Assembly: GCF_021130785.1 (NCBI RefSeq)
Contig: NC_060207.1
Coordinates: 98,907,001 to 98,971,000 of the forward strand
DNA: 64,000 nucleotides
Direction: 5' to 3'
Source of the DNA: Homalodisca vitripennis
Lineage: Eukaryota; Arthropoda; Insecta; Hemiptera; Cicadellidae
Shown here: positions 12,561 through 25,090 of the stretch, piece by piece
Layout of the letters: each line of letters starts with the position of its first letter
Position numbering within the stretch: position 1 is the stretch's first letter
Position numbers and translations under genes: made by a program
The notes under the pieces: model-generated
Databases searched by the model: none
What the model was told of the DNA's origin: nothing
Seen by the model: only the letters and a program-made list of their open reading frames with translations

Positions 12561-15054
12561 TTTTGGCCGTAGTGTGTTTTATCAGTAACATCGACCTTTT
12601 ACTTTATCGACTCTTTCACTTATTCTGTTTGATCCTCGGACAATCCAGTGGCCCATAATGGCAGGCAGAGTAAGGTCTAAAAGGGGAACGGCCTCTCTTA
12701 AAAAAGTATCAACCATGTTAAATTGATTTAACTCTGACAATAACAGCATTTCTGCCAAAAAACCCGCTCTGTATTTTACTTTAAAAGTCACAGCTACAAC
12801 TACTAATATGGTAAGATGCAACTGTACCGTTCTGCGGTAATGCTGGCGTTCATATGATACGTATAATATTTTGATACATATACTTAAAAGTTGTTATGTG
12901 AAATAACTTTATTAAATTAAGGATTACTGTTAAAATAGATAAACTGCTGTGTCTTAAGCAGTTAAATCTTAAATCAACATGTTACAAAAACTGATATTAG
13001 ATATCACATACTATTTAATCAAGCCATTGTAATAAACAGTACTATATTTTTTATTTTAAACTTATGAAAAACACATCAATATAAATAAAGCATCCATCAT
13101 TTTAGCACATTAAAACATTAAGAAAACTGCTTTATCATTTTATCTACGCTCCCGAACTGCTTTAAAAATTAATAATTAATGATTTATTAATAATTAATGA
13201 TAAAAACTGTATTGTTAGCGCATTGGTGGTGACGGGTGGTGAAATTGTCGACATCGTTCAAGGTTTCTAGACAATATGGAATCATTGTAGATACCATAGC
13301 ACAGATTTGTTAAAATTCTAAAATCAATGTGGGGTCAGTTGCATATTGTAGAGAGGATTGCACAGTTAATACACGCATCGATTCAATGGCCGCACGTCAA
13401 ACGAACATGTAAGACTTTATCATATCTAGATAAAATAGGCACTGTACTCGTAGTAGCGTCTGTCGAGCTATGAACACGAATTATTATAAAACAAAAAAAA
13501 AAAAACCAGTTTCTTTTTAAATTTTGAGGGTTTGTTCTTTGTGCCAAGAAAAAAATCTAATGTAAAAATTTCTAACGCATGCTTAATTTACCGTATACAT
13601 ACGGGTTTATTAGTTTAATTTAAATTTTATAAAACAGTAAACATAAAATCTAAAAATGGCCACAGTTATTTTTATTGGAATCTCTACGAGATTTACAAGA
13701 AACAGGTAATACTAATTATCACATAACGTTTCAAGATCGAGGATTGTTTTAACAACCATAAACACTATTAAGGTTATGGAATTTTTAAAAGATTACTGAA
13801 CGTTATTATAAACCCAATTATAAACACCCTGACACCTAAAACATAAAAATCTGCCATGAAATAATAGACACGAAAATGATGTAATGCACGGTAAAACCAT
13901 CATTGTTTATATGTGCATTACAACCGTTAAACTACAGCTTAAATTAGCGTTTACATAAATTATTAACTGGCCTATATTTATGATCTTGGTGTATAAAAGT
14001 TAGTAATTAGATTTAAAAACTTAATTGGTCTTTAAACATTTTCATAATCGTATTTGTGTGTTAGGTATTTAAGGTTAAAGACTTCTACCATCCACCATCT
14101 AGAAACGCAATACAGTATTAGTTTCACGATTAATTTAAGGTTTTGATCTTTACTTATTCTTGAAATACAAATAAATAATAAAAACATTTACATACAGACT
14201 GAATGTAAAACAATCATTTGTGATCCATGTTTGTATTTGGGAAATTTGTTTGTCTTGACACGAAGAGTAAATTCCGAAAATATTTACAGAGAGGTCATAA
14301 ACACCTATTTCTAAACTTTTCCCCTAAAACTGGCAGCTCCCTAGGCCTACCATCCTACAGCTCTAAAGCTCCGACTTGCGTACGTCAAATTAAGGTCTAT
14401 ACAACATTTAAAGTAATTCTGCATTCGATCTTTAAATATACTGCGAACAGACAGAACAGATGTTTGGTCAGCACTCTTAGTATTAACAATTATTTGTTTG
14501 CTTTGTATTTATTTATTTGATCTTTTATTATTTCATAATAAAACAGAAGGGCACGTAAAATATTTCATTATTTATATTTAATCGTTTTGAATTGAAAAAT
14601 GTACGTTTATAAGATTAAGGTTTTAATTTTTCAAACACCGAGAAAACTAAAACAAGGTTCATGATATACATACAGTTAGATAACTTTCCAGGAAGTATAT
14701 TTTTAAAAATTAATCTTTCGCTTTAAATAATGTCTACAAATTTTAACTGTTTAAAGTTATAAAATACACTTATAAGTGGCCTGGAACCTTGAGTCCTAAG
14801 GGAGCCAAAACAATTAACTAAGGGATTGCTCTTCCGTTGGTTTTGCGACCTTCGGGGACTAAATATTCATTAACAGAGACTTGACTGTCGAATGTTTAGT
14901 TTGAGTCCTTGGTTTCCATCAACTGGGTGGATTAATTATTTAATCCAGACTTTAATTGTGTTACTCATTTAGTGAACACTAGTTTTAGCTTGTCTTTGGG
15001 ATATTGCTAATAGTTGTTGACTACTTTCAAGAAATGTATTTTTATACCGTTAAG

Positions 15055-15057
<3 letters not shown>
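12561..15057. other. No gene seen
   Basis: AT-rich; a short direct repeat TAATAATTAATGAT occurs twice at 13166-13201 and a poly(A) tract near 13492. Nothing coding is supported. Confidence 0.5.

Positions 15058-15107
<50 letters not shown>
15058..15107 (+). repeat. (TA)25 microsatellite
   Basis: A perfect TA tract, separated from a second one (15135-15225) by only about 27 bp. Confidence 0.97.
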
Positions 15108-15110
<3 letters not shown>

Positions 15111-15134
15111 CTCTGAGTTACCTAAGCACTATTC

Positions 15135-15146
15135 TTATATATATAT

Positions 15147-15225
<79 letters not shown>
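15135..15225 (+). repeat. Long interrupted (TA)n microsatellite
   Basis: Alternating TA over about 90 bp with phase interruptions (TTATAATA near 15149 and TTATAAA near 15220). It is the longest such tract in the window. Confidence 0.95.
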
Positions 15226-15309
15226 ATACAAATGCTTGTGAATATGTTCGGATGTTGGATATAGTGTACAGTATTTAACGATATCTAATATACGAAGCTT
15301 ATTTTGATG

Positions 15310-15460
15310 TTCTACAGTCTTCAACACCAAAAGATGCTGTATCAGAACGCCACATACTTCACTGTCTCATAGTCTCAGATGATACTCACTCTTAAGTGGC
15401 TCAGGGGCCTTAGCGGGCTTTTGTCTCAGGTCCTCAGCCGTAATATGTCTGACGACTGAG
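15310..15460 (+). repeat. Dispersed repeat with GTGGCTCAGGG core, copy 1
   Basis: CTTCACTGTCTCA, TAAGTGGCTCAGGGGCC, GGGCTTTTGTCTCAGGTCCT and AGCCGTAATATGTCT recur in order at 23345-23455. Confidence 0.8.
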
Positions 15461-17902
15461 CAGTCTCTAGTGTTCTTACCCGAAAGTATGACAAAGCGAC
15501 TTAGTTACAACGTTGAGAGACCTGGCTCGTGCTGGGTATATTCTAGAGCACGATAAGTGCTTATGATGTAATAATGCCATTCTTGAGTCCTTCCTGAAAC
15601 TGAAGAGACCTCTTAAGTATAGTGAAAGCCTACCAATAATAGATCCTTGGACAATTTGCTGAGAGGATACCCCGTTATCGTTAGTGTTTGGTGTAATTAT
15701 AATTATAAAAGAAGGGTACAATGTATTGAACACTTAAAAAAATAATTTACTAGTAAAATATTACGTATCATATGTTAGTAGAGTTCGAGTAACTATGTTT
15801 GATCAGTTATTTGCATTTAATTTAATGGCACAATTCCAATATTTTTGTATACATATTGTGGAACACAATGCCATCCGTATTTATCATGTCACTTATAAAG
15901 CTCTACCATTTAAAAAGGGGGAAATAATCAAACATCTGTTTGTATTTCTTACACAATCATACATAATCTTTATGTAATCGCATTATAAGGTTGTCAATAA
16001 ATAGATACTACATGAAGTATTAATAATTTTGGATTTTTAATAGTCTACAAGAGATTAACTAAACGGGTACAATAATTCAGCCTTGTCAAACAATCAACTT
16101 ACAAGTTCAATGTTATGTGCGCAATAACTAGAAGCAAGTAGAACACAAATAAATAGCCTACAAAAATTTTGAAGATATTGAAAAATTATCGACAGTTTGT
16201 GACAGTTTATGTGGTTTTTAAAGATAGGTTTTAAATACACATTGATAGCCGTAAATATGTGTTTTATCAAATTATTCGTAAAAATAAACATCTATTCCAA
16301 ATTAAAGTGTAATAAGGTAATACTTTTACTATGTAATAAAACCTATAAACTGTAACAGTTTTTGAACATAAATATAAATGCAAAAGAAACATTATTTCAT
16401 TTTCAATCCGTAAGGTAATTTTAATTTTCTGACTAATTAATGAGTACGTTTTAAAAGGTTTTAATTTATTTTGGGGTATTTTTAAATCTTATTTAAATGA
16501 ACGCCAATTGACTTTGGACTCGTTCAGAACCAATTCTTATTGTGTAACCAATCTATAGTATTATTTATTGGATAGAGACCGATGGCCGTTCCTACCTAAG
16601 AAGTGAACTCTTGTAGCGAAACTAATCTCCCACTTACTAACATTTAATGTTTAGTTCTTGGAACACATCTGCAACACAACTCTAAACTTGTAAATACATT
16701 TCATTATGAAACATACACCGTTACTGAATTTGGGTTCTCGCAGGCACAACCGATATTACAAAATTCTCGATTTTGTCTACGGCTCTAAAATGTGTTCATT
16801 GGCGATGTCTGAAAGGCGATTACAAGGTAAAATAAACGTTTTAATTCAACTAACCCCAAAAAACCTAGATAATTATATTATTATTGTATTGTACTGTCAT
16901 ACATTTTTAATGAAAGATATGTAATTTTTATATACTTTAACTTTTAAATGTAGTAAAATGTGTTTTAAATTATATCTAGAGTATTATAACTTCTCAATTC
17001 CTCTTAAAAATTAATTGAGGAAAATTAATTTCACGCTATGTAAACGCATCTTGAAGGGATACATATTTTCAATTTGACGCCATCCAATCTGTTAAATTAA
17101 TTCTGTTTTCAGCGATATTTTTTAATTCATGTTGTATTTACCAAAAATATTTATGTAGTGGTACTAGTACGTAACGTTACTTATCAGATAATAGTTATTT
17201 ATTTCTAATCGAGTTTTTCACAGTTAGTTTTAATGTTACAGACAGTGATTTTGTATTTGGTGGAAGAATATAAGGTATTTTAAAGCTTAAACAGATTTAA
17301 CACCTCAGAAAACTTTACCGACACAAGAACAAACCGAATTATTTTAATAGTAGGCTATAATAATTATTTCCTGTAAATGAGTTGTGGCAGTAAAATCTTC
17401 CAGATATGTTTAAATTATAATCTACCATTTCCGGAAAAAATAAACAAAACTAAATTTAGGACGTATACAAAAAAAACTTTAAAATGTAGTACGTGGAGAC
17501 TTCAAGGACATGGCCTAGTACATTATCCTTTGATTTTTATTTGAGTTAGCACAAAAGTTTCTATAATTAATTTTAACAATAACAAAAGAAAAAAAGAAAA
17601 ATTGAATTTTTATGTGAATATTGTAAGAGCTGATAAAAGTATAAACATCTTGACCTCTTTGTTTTAACTGTTTGTCCTGTCAGAAATTAATCGGATTTTT
17701 ATTAATATTTAACACGAAATAAATTTTTTTATTTCTTATTTTATTTCACAGAAAACTAGAAAATGTTCAGAAGTGATACACTTTTTAATATATTCGAATG
17801 GTCAATATTAGATTTAGTTCTAACACTAGTGAGCTGTTAGCACAATACACTGGTATAAGTTGGTACAACTGACTGTTTTAGTTGTAGCAACAGACGGCTG
17901 GG

Positions 17903-17925
17903 GCTGTCGCAACCATTGCGACAGC
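17903..17925. repeat. Perfect 10-bp G+C-rich inverted repeat
   Basis: GCTGTCGCAA, loop CCA, TTGCGACAGC. It sits in a short G+C-rich island that also contains GTTGTAGCAACAG. Confidence 0.95.
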
Positions 17926-19799
17926 AACCCATAACCCAGTTTACAAACTGCAGTTGTAATTGGATTGTTTGAAGGCAGCTTACCAGTTCAGTCACTTCAC
18001 ACCACACACCACACAGAAAAATACATTATAAGTATCTCTATCTTGGTATTGGTTCTGTTCCAAAGCTTTAATGATATTTGCAATGAATGAAAGGGTTACT
18101 AAAATACATACAAGTGAGTCAAAGTTTTATTTTGGTTACAACTTTTTTGATTCGTTCTATACGTACCGAAACAGTCGAAATAAGAGAACAAATGGACAAG
18201 GTTTTTTTACAAGAGTCTGATATTAAATTGATGAGTGAGGACGATTTAATAAAATTCTGGCATATAATCCGGTTAATAAATATTTTGAAGACTTAAGAAA
18301 GAAACATCGTTACATTGTCATTTGAACCTTTGTGGTATAGCTGTATGTAAAGAAATCACATACAAATTTTATCCTAGGCAAACAGAACACAAGTATTTTC
18401 AGATGAGTGGTCAATAATAAATTAAATTTATTATATGTTCAACGATATTTTGAAAGACCCACTCACTCACTTTAGTTTATGTAGAATGAGAAGTAAGCTC
18501 TGAATATTCACCGTAGCATAGGTGCAAAGCTGATACTGAGTAAGGGTCTCTATAGTTCTAGTAAATAGTGAGTATGGCTGGGCCTAGGTAGATGAACTAC
18601 CTAGTGCAGTGGATAGCACCGTTTAAATTCCATTCCTTTAGTAACTCTAAAAAGTGCATAAAACCCAGATTTTTGTTATTTAAAATGTTATCCTTGAGAT
18701 ATTAGATACTGTATGTATAGGTTGCAAACATCATAGCTTGTCCCAACCCTCTTCAAGTGCGTGCGAGGCAGCTACCTGACCATTCACCTGCAATCTCTAT
18801 TTGCTTATACTATAACCGAGAGTAAGTTTGATTCTCGGGGAAGTAAATAAAAATATACTTCTTCTATAAAAGTATTTACTAATATATTTCTTCTGGAAAT
18901 GTATAGTGTGCAATTAAAATGCTATTGACGGCATGTATTAACAACCTTACGACAAATAATGTTTCCATAAGTTACGTGATTCGAGCAAAAAAGATATTTT
19001 TTGAACAATATCAATATGTTTTAATAATACCATTTTCATAAGTATGCGATAGTAAAGTGAATGGGATAATTTTGGGAAGGAGGATTAATAGAATTACCTT
19101 TTTTCAAACTTTTTAAACAAGGTAGTTACCATTGTTTAAAAATGGTTATTAATCTCTTCCTCGATTGTTGTAAAATTTTGTTTCCTACAGTACCTAGAAA
19201 GGTTTTCAAATTCATCCTTGTTATACAAAGTAAAAAATAAATTTTAATATCCACCCGAAATCAGTAGCAGTAGGTTGTTCAACATTTTCTGTCCCAAAGA
19301 GTATTTAAGGTAACAAATATCTTTATAGCATTTCAAAAAATGCCTGGTTATCCTGTTCTTCAGTTCGTGAAATTTCTTGATAAGTAGTAAGTAATAGTTT
19401 TGCATAGTTTTCCCAAAAACGGATTTAATCAATTTCAAGTCCTGCTATTTAATCACTAACAAGAGAACACGGAATTTCAATAGACAATCATTGTGAACCT
19501 TATTGTCTTCTTATATAAAATTGTCTCTGCGGTCAGTATTTTATATCCGAAACTTTGAGACCTCTTCCAGGAGTGTTTTGTTTTGGTAGAATTGAGCTCA
19601 AAACAGACTTCTGCGCACTCTCAATTTTATAATAATTTGTTCACTTCAAGTATGTGTTCAATACTTAATGTGCCTGTAATATCTCCAACATTTAACACAG
19701 AGTCAATATAACCGATATTAAGAGACAGTTACTGAAGTTATGGCTACTGCTATACTTTTCATGCAGAGTTCATAGTGTGGCTAGTTAGCACAGAAGGGA

Positions 19800-19843
19800 A
19801 TATTCCACATTTAGCTGAACAGATTTCCAGTAATGTGGAATAT
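19800..19843. repeat. 12-bp inverted repeat with 20-nt spacer
   Basis: ATATTCCACATT and AATGTGGAATAT are exact reverse complements. Confidence 0.9.
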
Positions 19844-21570
19844 AAGCAAGTTCAAAGAATTTAAAAACTTCAGTCAACGAATTTTACAGTTATCAAAGAT
19901 GTGTTTTTATGAGCGGATATTATGATCAACAAAATACGATTTGTTTGGTAACGGATGAAAAGAATGAAAACTAATTTTGATGATGTTCTTAAAGATCATT
20001 CTCTGCAGCGTTGTTGAAGAGATGAGTCTAATACCGTTTAACCAACTGTTACGTTACGTTATAACAATAATATTGCTATGGATAATATCTATCGGTTACC
20101 CATGGAAATACAAATTACAAATTTTCAATTGACGTCTTAAACTTCAAAAATAGATTTTATCATGATTTACCTTTAAGAAAACGTTTGAAGAATGTTTTGT
20201 TTATCTTTCTGCCTTGTGCTTCTTCAATGTATATTGAAAGCTATCAGTAATTAAAGAAATATCTCTCTTAGTACTTATTATTTCTATAAAACGGTTTCAC
20301 ATTTCGGTGATAAAAACGTAGAATAGATAATAGATGAACATACTCCAGTAAAATTGTAATTGGTGATAGGCAATTATCAAGTTAATTAAATTTATGGTAC
20401 GAAAACCTAATGAAGAGATGGGGTAATTAATATAGTTGTAACAAACGCCAACTATTTATTAGGTGTGCGTGCAACACTATATACATAAAGGAGAAGTATT
20501 CTTACTTTTAAATGCAATAAAATGTAAATTATCATATCGTAACAGTTCTAGTTCCCTTTTGAGAATAAATTTCCTTACAGATATTGATGTTTCTTCAAGG
20601 TAAAATCACTAAAATTGGTTTTTCATTTTACCATGCAATGATAGAAATTCGAATTTTTTTAACGCAGTCAGTTGATGTCCGGGAGAAATATTTCAAAAAT
20701 ATCTGCTACGACCTATAAGAGTGGATACAGTAACCAACAAAAAAATTACTATGATTTGTTAAACTAATTTCTGTATTTAAGTTTACTGTAACTTTCCAAA
20801 ATCATTAATAATTATCTAACATTTATGTAGATGTAATGCAGTGTAACGCGTACCTTTCAATGGAAATTCTCACATTGTTCAATTTAGAACGAGGTTCTGT
20901 AGTAGTGGTTAATTAATAGAACTATCTTTTGAGACAAATATACCAATTAAGGATACAAAGAGCAAACTACATTACAATATGCAAATATCTTGCCTACGGC
21001 GACAGTTTAAACATATCCATAAACTAGTATAAGCGTAAAGGCACCCAATTATATGATTTTGCCGAGGGCTGATCGCTTTCAATGTCTTCATTAATGGGGT
21101 ATCTAATTAATAACACAACTTGTTGTGTTTATATGTTTGCTTTAGACAATACTTGCAGACTTTTAGTTAGGCGTAATATGTTATTTACAAAAAGAATACC
21201 AGACATATATATTAAAAAAGTATCTTTATTGACAAATTTTAAACTGCATTACAACTTTGTACCACGTAATTCTTTACTAATTGTTATAAATGAAGGTTTG
21301 ATTTACTTTTTAAACCGTCAAAAGAAAATCTATAAAGTCCATTAAATGAGTACCAGGTAAAGAGAACAATAGGGATTGGATTGACATCCACATTTAACTC
21401 ATTGGGAACATACTCTAATTTTTAATGATACAGTTAACTTCATGTAGCAAATAAATTTGCAGGCGCGAAACTGTTCCGTGTAAACCAAGTAAAACAATAT
21501 GATAATTGAAGACGTTTGGAGTAATTGGAGAAAACTTATAAATATTACTAAATTTAAATAAGTGGAGTAG

Positions 21571-21636
21571 CCTGATGATGAAACCTTTGGTTTCGAAACG
21601 CCTTGTTCAAAAAATAAATCATTTGGAAATGTATTG
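21571..21636 (+). repeat. Possible 3' end of a Penelope-like or related retroelement
   Basis: CCTGATGATGAAACC, a short hairpin (AAACC-TTT-GGTTT), then CGAAACG followed by AAAAAATAAATCATTTGG. The order CTGAnGAnG, hairpin, CGAAACG, AATAAA is a pattern I associate with Penelope-like element ends. It is short, so this stays tentative. Confidence 0.35.
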
Positions 21637-21938
21637 TACTGTATTATTTACATTTAGTAGTATTAATATGATAATTGTTTTCAATATCTTTATATAGTTA
21701 CAAGATCAGTTCAAACGTATTTTAAACTTGAGTCATAAGTCTAGTGAAAAAGGTACGACAAGTTGTTTGGTTTCAAATAAAATGTAAGATTTAGAATGAT
21801 GAAGTAATAATTAGTCATTCAGAATAGTAAAAACCTATGGGACAATAATGGAACCTCTCGGTTAATTATCTAAAGTTTAATTTAGTTCATGGGCGGTTTC
21901 ATACCAAACACATTTCGTAACGATGTTACCAGAATGAT

Positions 21939-22012
21939 ACCAGGTGTCGTAACGATAAAACGAGACTTGTACCAGGTATCGTAACGGTTTACCAGACTTG
22001 TACCAACTACCT
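21939..22012 (+). repeat. Short tandem repeat, ~32-bp unit
   Basis: ACCAGGT(G/A)TCGTAACG ... GACTTGT repeats with 31-32 bp period at 21939 and 21971, and a partial third unit at 22002. The word CGTAACG also occurs just upstream at 21917. Confidence 0.75.
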
Positions 22013-23319
22013 CTTGTTTCAAGCTTGTATCAATAGACGACTTGAAAGGATAAAAAAAATGTATACGTTTGGCGTTGTTACATGTTAGAATTAAAACATT
22101 AATTTTCGGAAAATTGGATTCTGCTCTGTTCTACCGGTGCGATGTAATAAGACTACTAAATAAGGCATGCACAAAAATGAACAATTCCACCAAACATAGT
22201 GATGCACAAGCCAAATTTATTCTTGAAAAAGGAAAAATCTGTGTTTCACTTTATGGTTATGAATGTAAGAGAACTAACAAATAAAAAAACATGGTAAAAA
22301 CAGGAATAGCAAAATAAAGAAATTTTGGATTTTCGACATCGTTATTACTTAGTTTCTCGAATTAGTTTTTCTCTTCAGGCGTCAAAATCTGATCCATTAT
22401 GTATGCAAAAAATAAAAATTTAAGCAAACACGATGATAAACGCTTTAACATTTTACTTAAAAATGAAAAATTAGTTACAAAACACACAAACTAGTAATAT
22501 GCAGTAACTAGTAATGAGCACCATATTTCATATTAAGAGACTAAAATCTGTCAGGAGGTTTCAATTCCGGATGGCTTATACCTTGTAGTTTGAATTTTCA
22601 CTGGGCACAACAAAAAACGATGTGTCACTTTCAAATGGGCAACTATATGGATTTCCAGGAACGGGCATGAATGTCGAAATATTGGGGTAAAAGTGTGGAT
22701 TGATATATATTTGGTCTTTTGCGGAGAATGACTGTTATAGTGGGTGGAGCTCGCTTAGCTTAAGCAACAGAGATTACCTTCTTCTACCCGAATTTACTGA
22801 ATGCAGGAACAGAACTAGACTCCCTTCTTCCAAGATGGCGTGACTGAGATATAAAATCCGCTCATGTGATCTTGACAGGAGGCTGCTCCTACCACCAGTC
22901 TTGCATATAAAAATCACTCCGGAAGCAAGAACAAATGTTTTTCTTGGACTGAGTGTATGGAAAGGTTTGTTCAGAATAGGAATAAATACAAAAAGTATTT
23001 ATGTAGTACACATTAAAAGGGATTAAATATTTAAAACAATATTTCATGGTTATTCATTAAAATTGTTATCATAAATTAAAATAAACTTTTTTAACAGGAT
23101 TTACCAGATGACATCAATGTTTAACCACAAGTTTAATAAAAACCCACAACAGATGCTATCTGATTTAGCCTTATTTGTATTTAGCGGTCCATCCACATTA
23201 ATCGACTTATTAAAATACATAATAAATTCAGCCTTCAAAATAAAAGCTCAGAATACAAACTCACTTAATCGGTAACACACGATAGGGAATTCATTACTTG
23301 TCAAGTGGTTAACAGCTTC
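22013..23319. other. No gene seen
   Basis: AT-rich except for a more complex patch at 22560-22960 (for example CCAAGATGGCGTGACTGAG, CTTGACAGGAGGCTGCTCC) that may be an old interspersed repeat. Confidence 0.45.
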
Positions 23320-23460
23320 CAGCCCACATAGGCGCCACAAAGGGACCGCTCATAGTGCCATATACTTAACTGTCTCAGACAATACACGCTGCTAAGTGGC
23401 TCAGGGACCGCAGTGGGCTTTTGTCTCAGGTCCTTAGCCTTAATGTGTCTCAAGCGATAG
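23320..23460 (+). repeat. Dispersed repeat with GTGGCTCAGGG core, copy 2
   Basis: TAACTGTCTCAGAC, TAAGTGGCTCAGGGACC, GGGCTTTTGTCTCAGGTCCT and AGCCTTAATGTGTCT match copy 1 at 15310-15460 in the same orientation. The two form an old interspersed repeat of unknown class. Confidence 0.8.
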
Positions 23461-24689
23461 TGACTCCGGTTTATATCACGCTGCTTGTCTGTAAGGATAA
23501 GGGTTAAAGCCAGGCGGCATTGAGACTAACACTTCATTTACTTACAATGTGCTTGAAATGTTAAACTCTCCCACATTTTCAAAAGTCTCTTAGGAGTTTC
23601 CAGTTTAGTGTATTACTGTTTACTTTTTTTAATAAATACCCTGCCAACGGACACAGTAGTTATTCATTTAACATTTCACCTTCTATTTTAAGGATGCAAT
23701 GTCAATGTATTGGGATAAAGTGGTCAGAAACATTCGAATTAAAACCAATAAATCATTAGAAATGTATGAAATAAGTATACTGTAGTATCATAAAATAGAA
23801 ATAAACTCTAACCCCTTACAAATTTTAGTAACGGTAGTAACTAGAACTAGCAATACTCTAGTGATGTGCCATGTTCTGTCTGCCAGTGGTAGTCGTAGGT
23901 CTGGCCGTTGGATGGTGCTGTGAACAGTGTTCCGTAATAAAACCCCCCATTTTATGTGTATCACGATAAGTAATTGCACTGTAAAACGTAACGTAGTAAT
24001 AAAACGCACATCCTAAATTCGGAGAATAAACAGGTGAAATTTACACCAGTATAGTAAAAGCGTTCAATTGTTGGTGTCGTTGCCATCTTTCTTTGTATTA
24101 TAACTCAATATCTTTCCAAAATTATTTAGATCCTCAGTTTTAGTGTTATATTAAATAACTAGAAATGTTTATTGATTGAAATGCACATAAAACACATATT
24201 TTTAACAGCATAATGCATACTTCTTGATGACAGAGAGTGAAACAGTTCATATGAGTAGCAAAAAAATAAAATAAAAATAAAAAAATGAAATAAAAAATTC
24301 TTTGCAATATTCCATAATATTTTAACGAATAACTACAAAAAGTTTGGTAGCACATGAAATAATTTGGGTATTTAGGGAGAAATGCCAAGTTCGTCGTACT
24401 TTTAGTGAAGGCACTTATGATGAGGTAATATGAGTGAAGGTAATATGATGAAGCCTTAATATGGTGTAATAAAATAAGATAATTATAAATCATCGTTAAG
24501 TCGACATGTTTAAAGTAAATATTGTTTCAGCGTTGTTTAAACGATCAAAGGGTTAAACAAAACTGTCATAGGTTGCTATTTCAAAGTAGCACGAGAAGAA
24601 TCATTTTGGGTATATAATTAATTATTATTCAAACATCATTCTAGAGTTTATCTAGTTACACGATAAGAAAATATATACATACTCAATCT
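23461..24689. other. No gene seen
   Basis: AT-rich; a minus-strand open stretch at 24146-24493 is rich in Phe, Tyr, Leu and Ile only because of base composition. Confidence 0.5.
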
Positions 24690-25090
24690 GAAAAACAAAA
24701 TTTAGTAAACTATGTCTACGTTCAACCCTTGTAATCTTCCTCTGGTCGTATTAATTTCTGGTGATAAAAGAGTTTGCATTGTTGCTCCAATCAACAAATA
24801 CTCAATCTTAAAAACTAAATTAAGTAAAAAAATGTCCACTTTTAACCATTGCAATGTTCCTCTGGTCGTATTAATTACTTGGGAGTTGCATTGTTGCTCG
24901 GATCAACAAAATATACACATACATAAGTCTGAAAAGTCTTCTTCGGTGAAAAATCATCTCTCTCCGACCATTGTAGTCTACTTGCAGACTAAAGTATTTC
25001 TAACGTCATATTAGTTTTTGTATTGTTTCCCCGATCAAAAAATATATACATACGAAGAAGTAATGTGAACTTCGATTGAAAAGTGCCAGT
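24690..25090 (-). repeat. Three-copy array of a dispersed ~120-bp tandem repeat
   Basis: CCTCTGGTCGTATTAATT recurs at 24739 and 24859 (offset 120), and CCATTG recurs at offset 121 into the third copy. Each copy contains GATCAACAAA-like sequence followed by TATA-rich DNA. On the minus strand this reads as AAGACTTTTCAGACTTAT, then TTTTGTTGATCCGAGC, which matches the 39.3-kb array and the sequence around the Harbinger insertion, so all belong to one family. Copies differ by many substitutions. Confidence 0.75.

Larger units (their letters stand above)
15461..21938. other. No gene seen
   Basis: Long AT-rich stretch with the hairpins at 17903 and 19800 and the possible retroelement end at 21571. 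The segment 18570-18850 has a tRNA-like GTGCAGTGGATAGCACC word but no closed fold. Confidence 0.5.

Noticed and set aside
18570..18850. tRNA-like GTGCAGTGGATAGCACC and a distant GTTTGATTCTC word
   Set aside because: The two boxes are about 200 bp apart and no cloverleaf closes.
24146..24493. 115-codon minus-strand open frame with many Phe, Tyr and Leu
   Set aside because: Amino-acid content follows base composition; no signal, motif or splice evidence.
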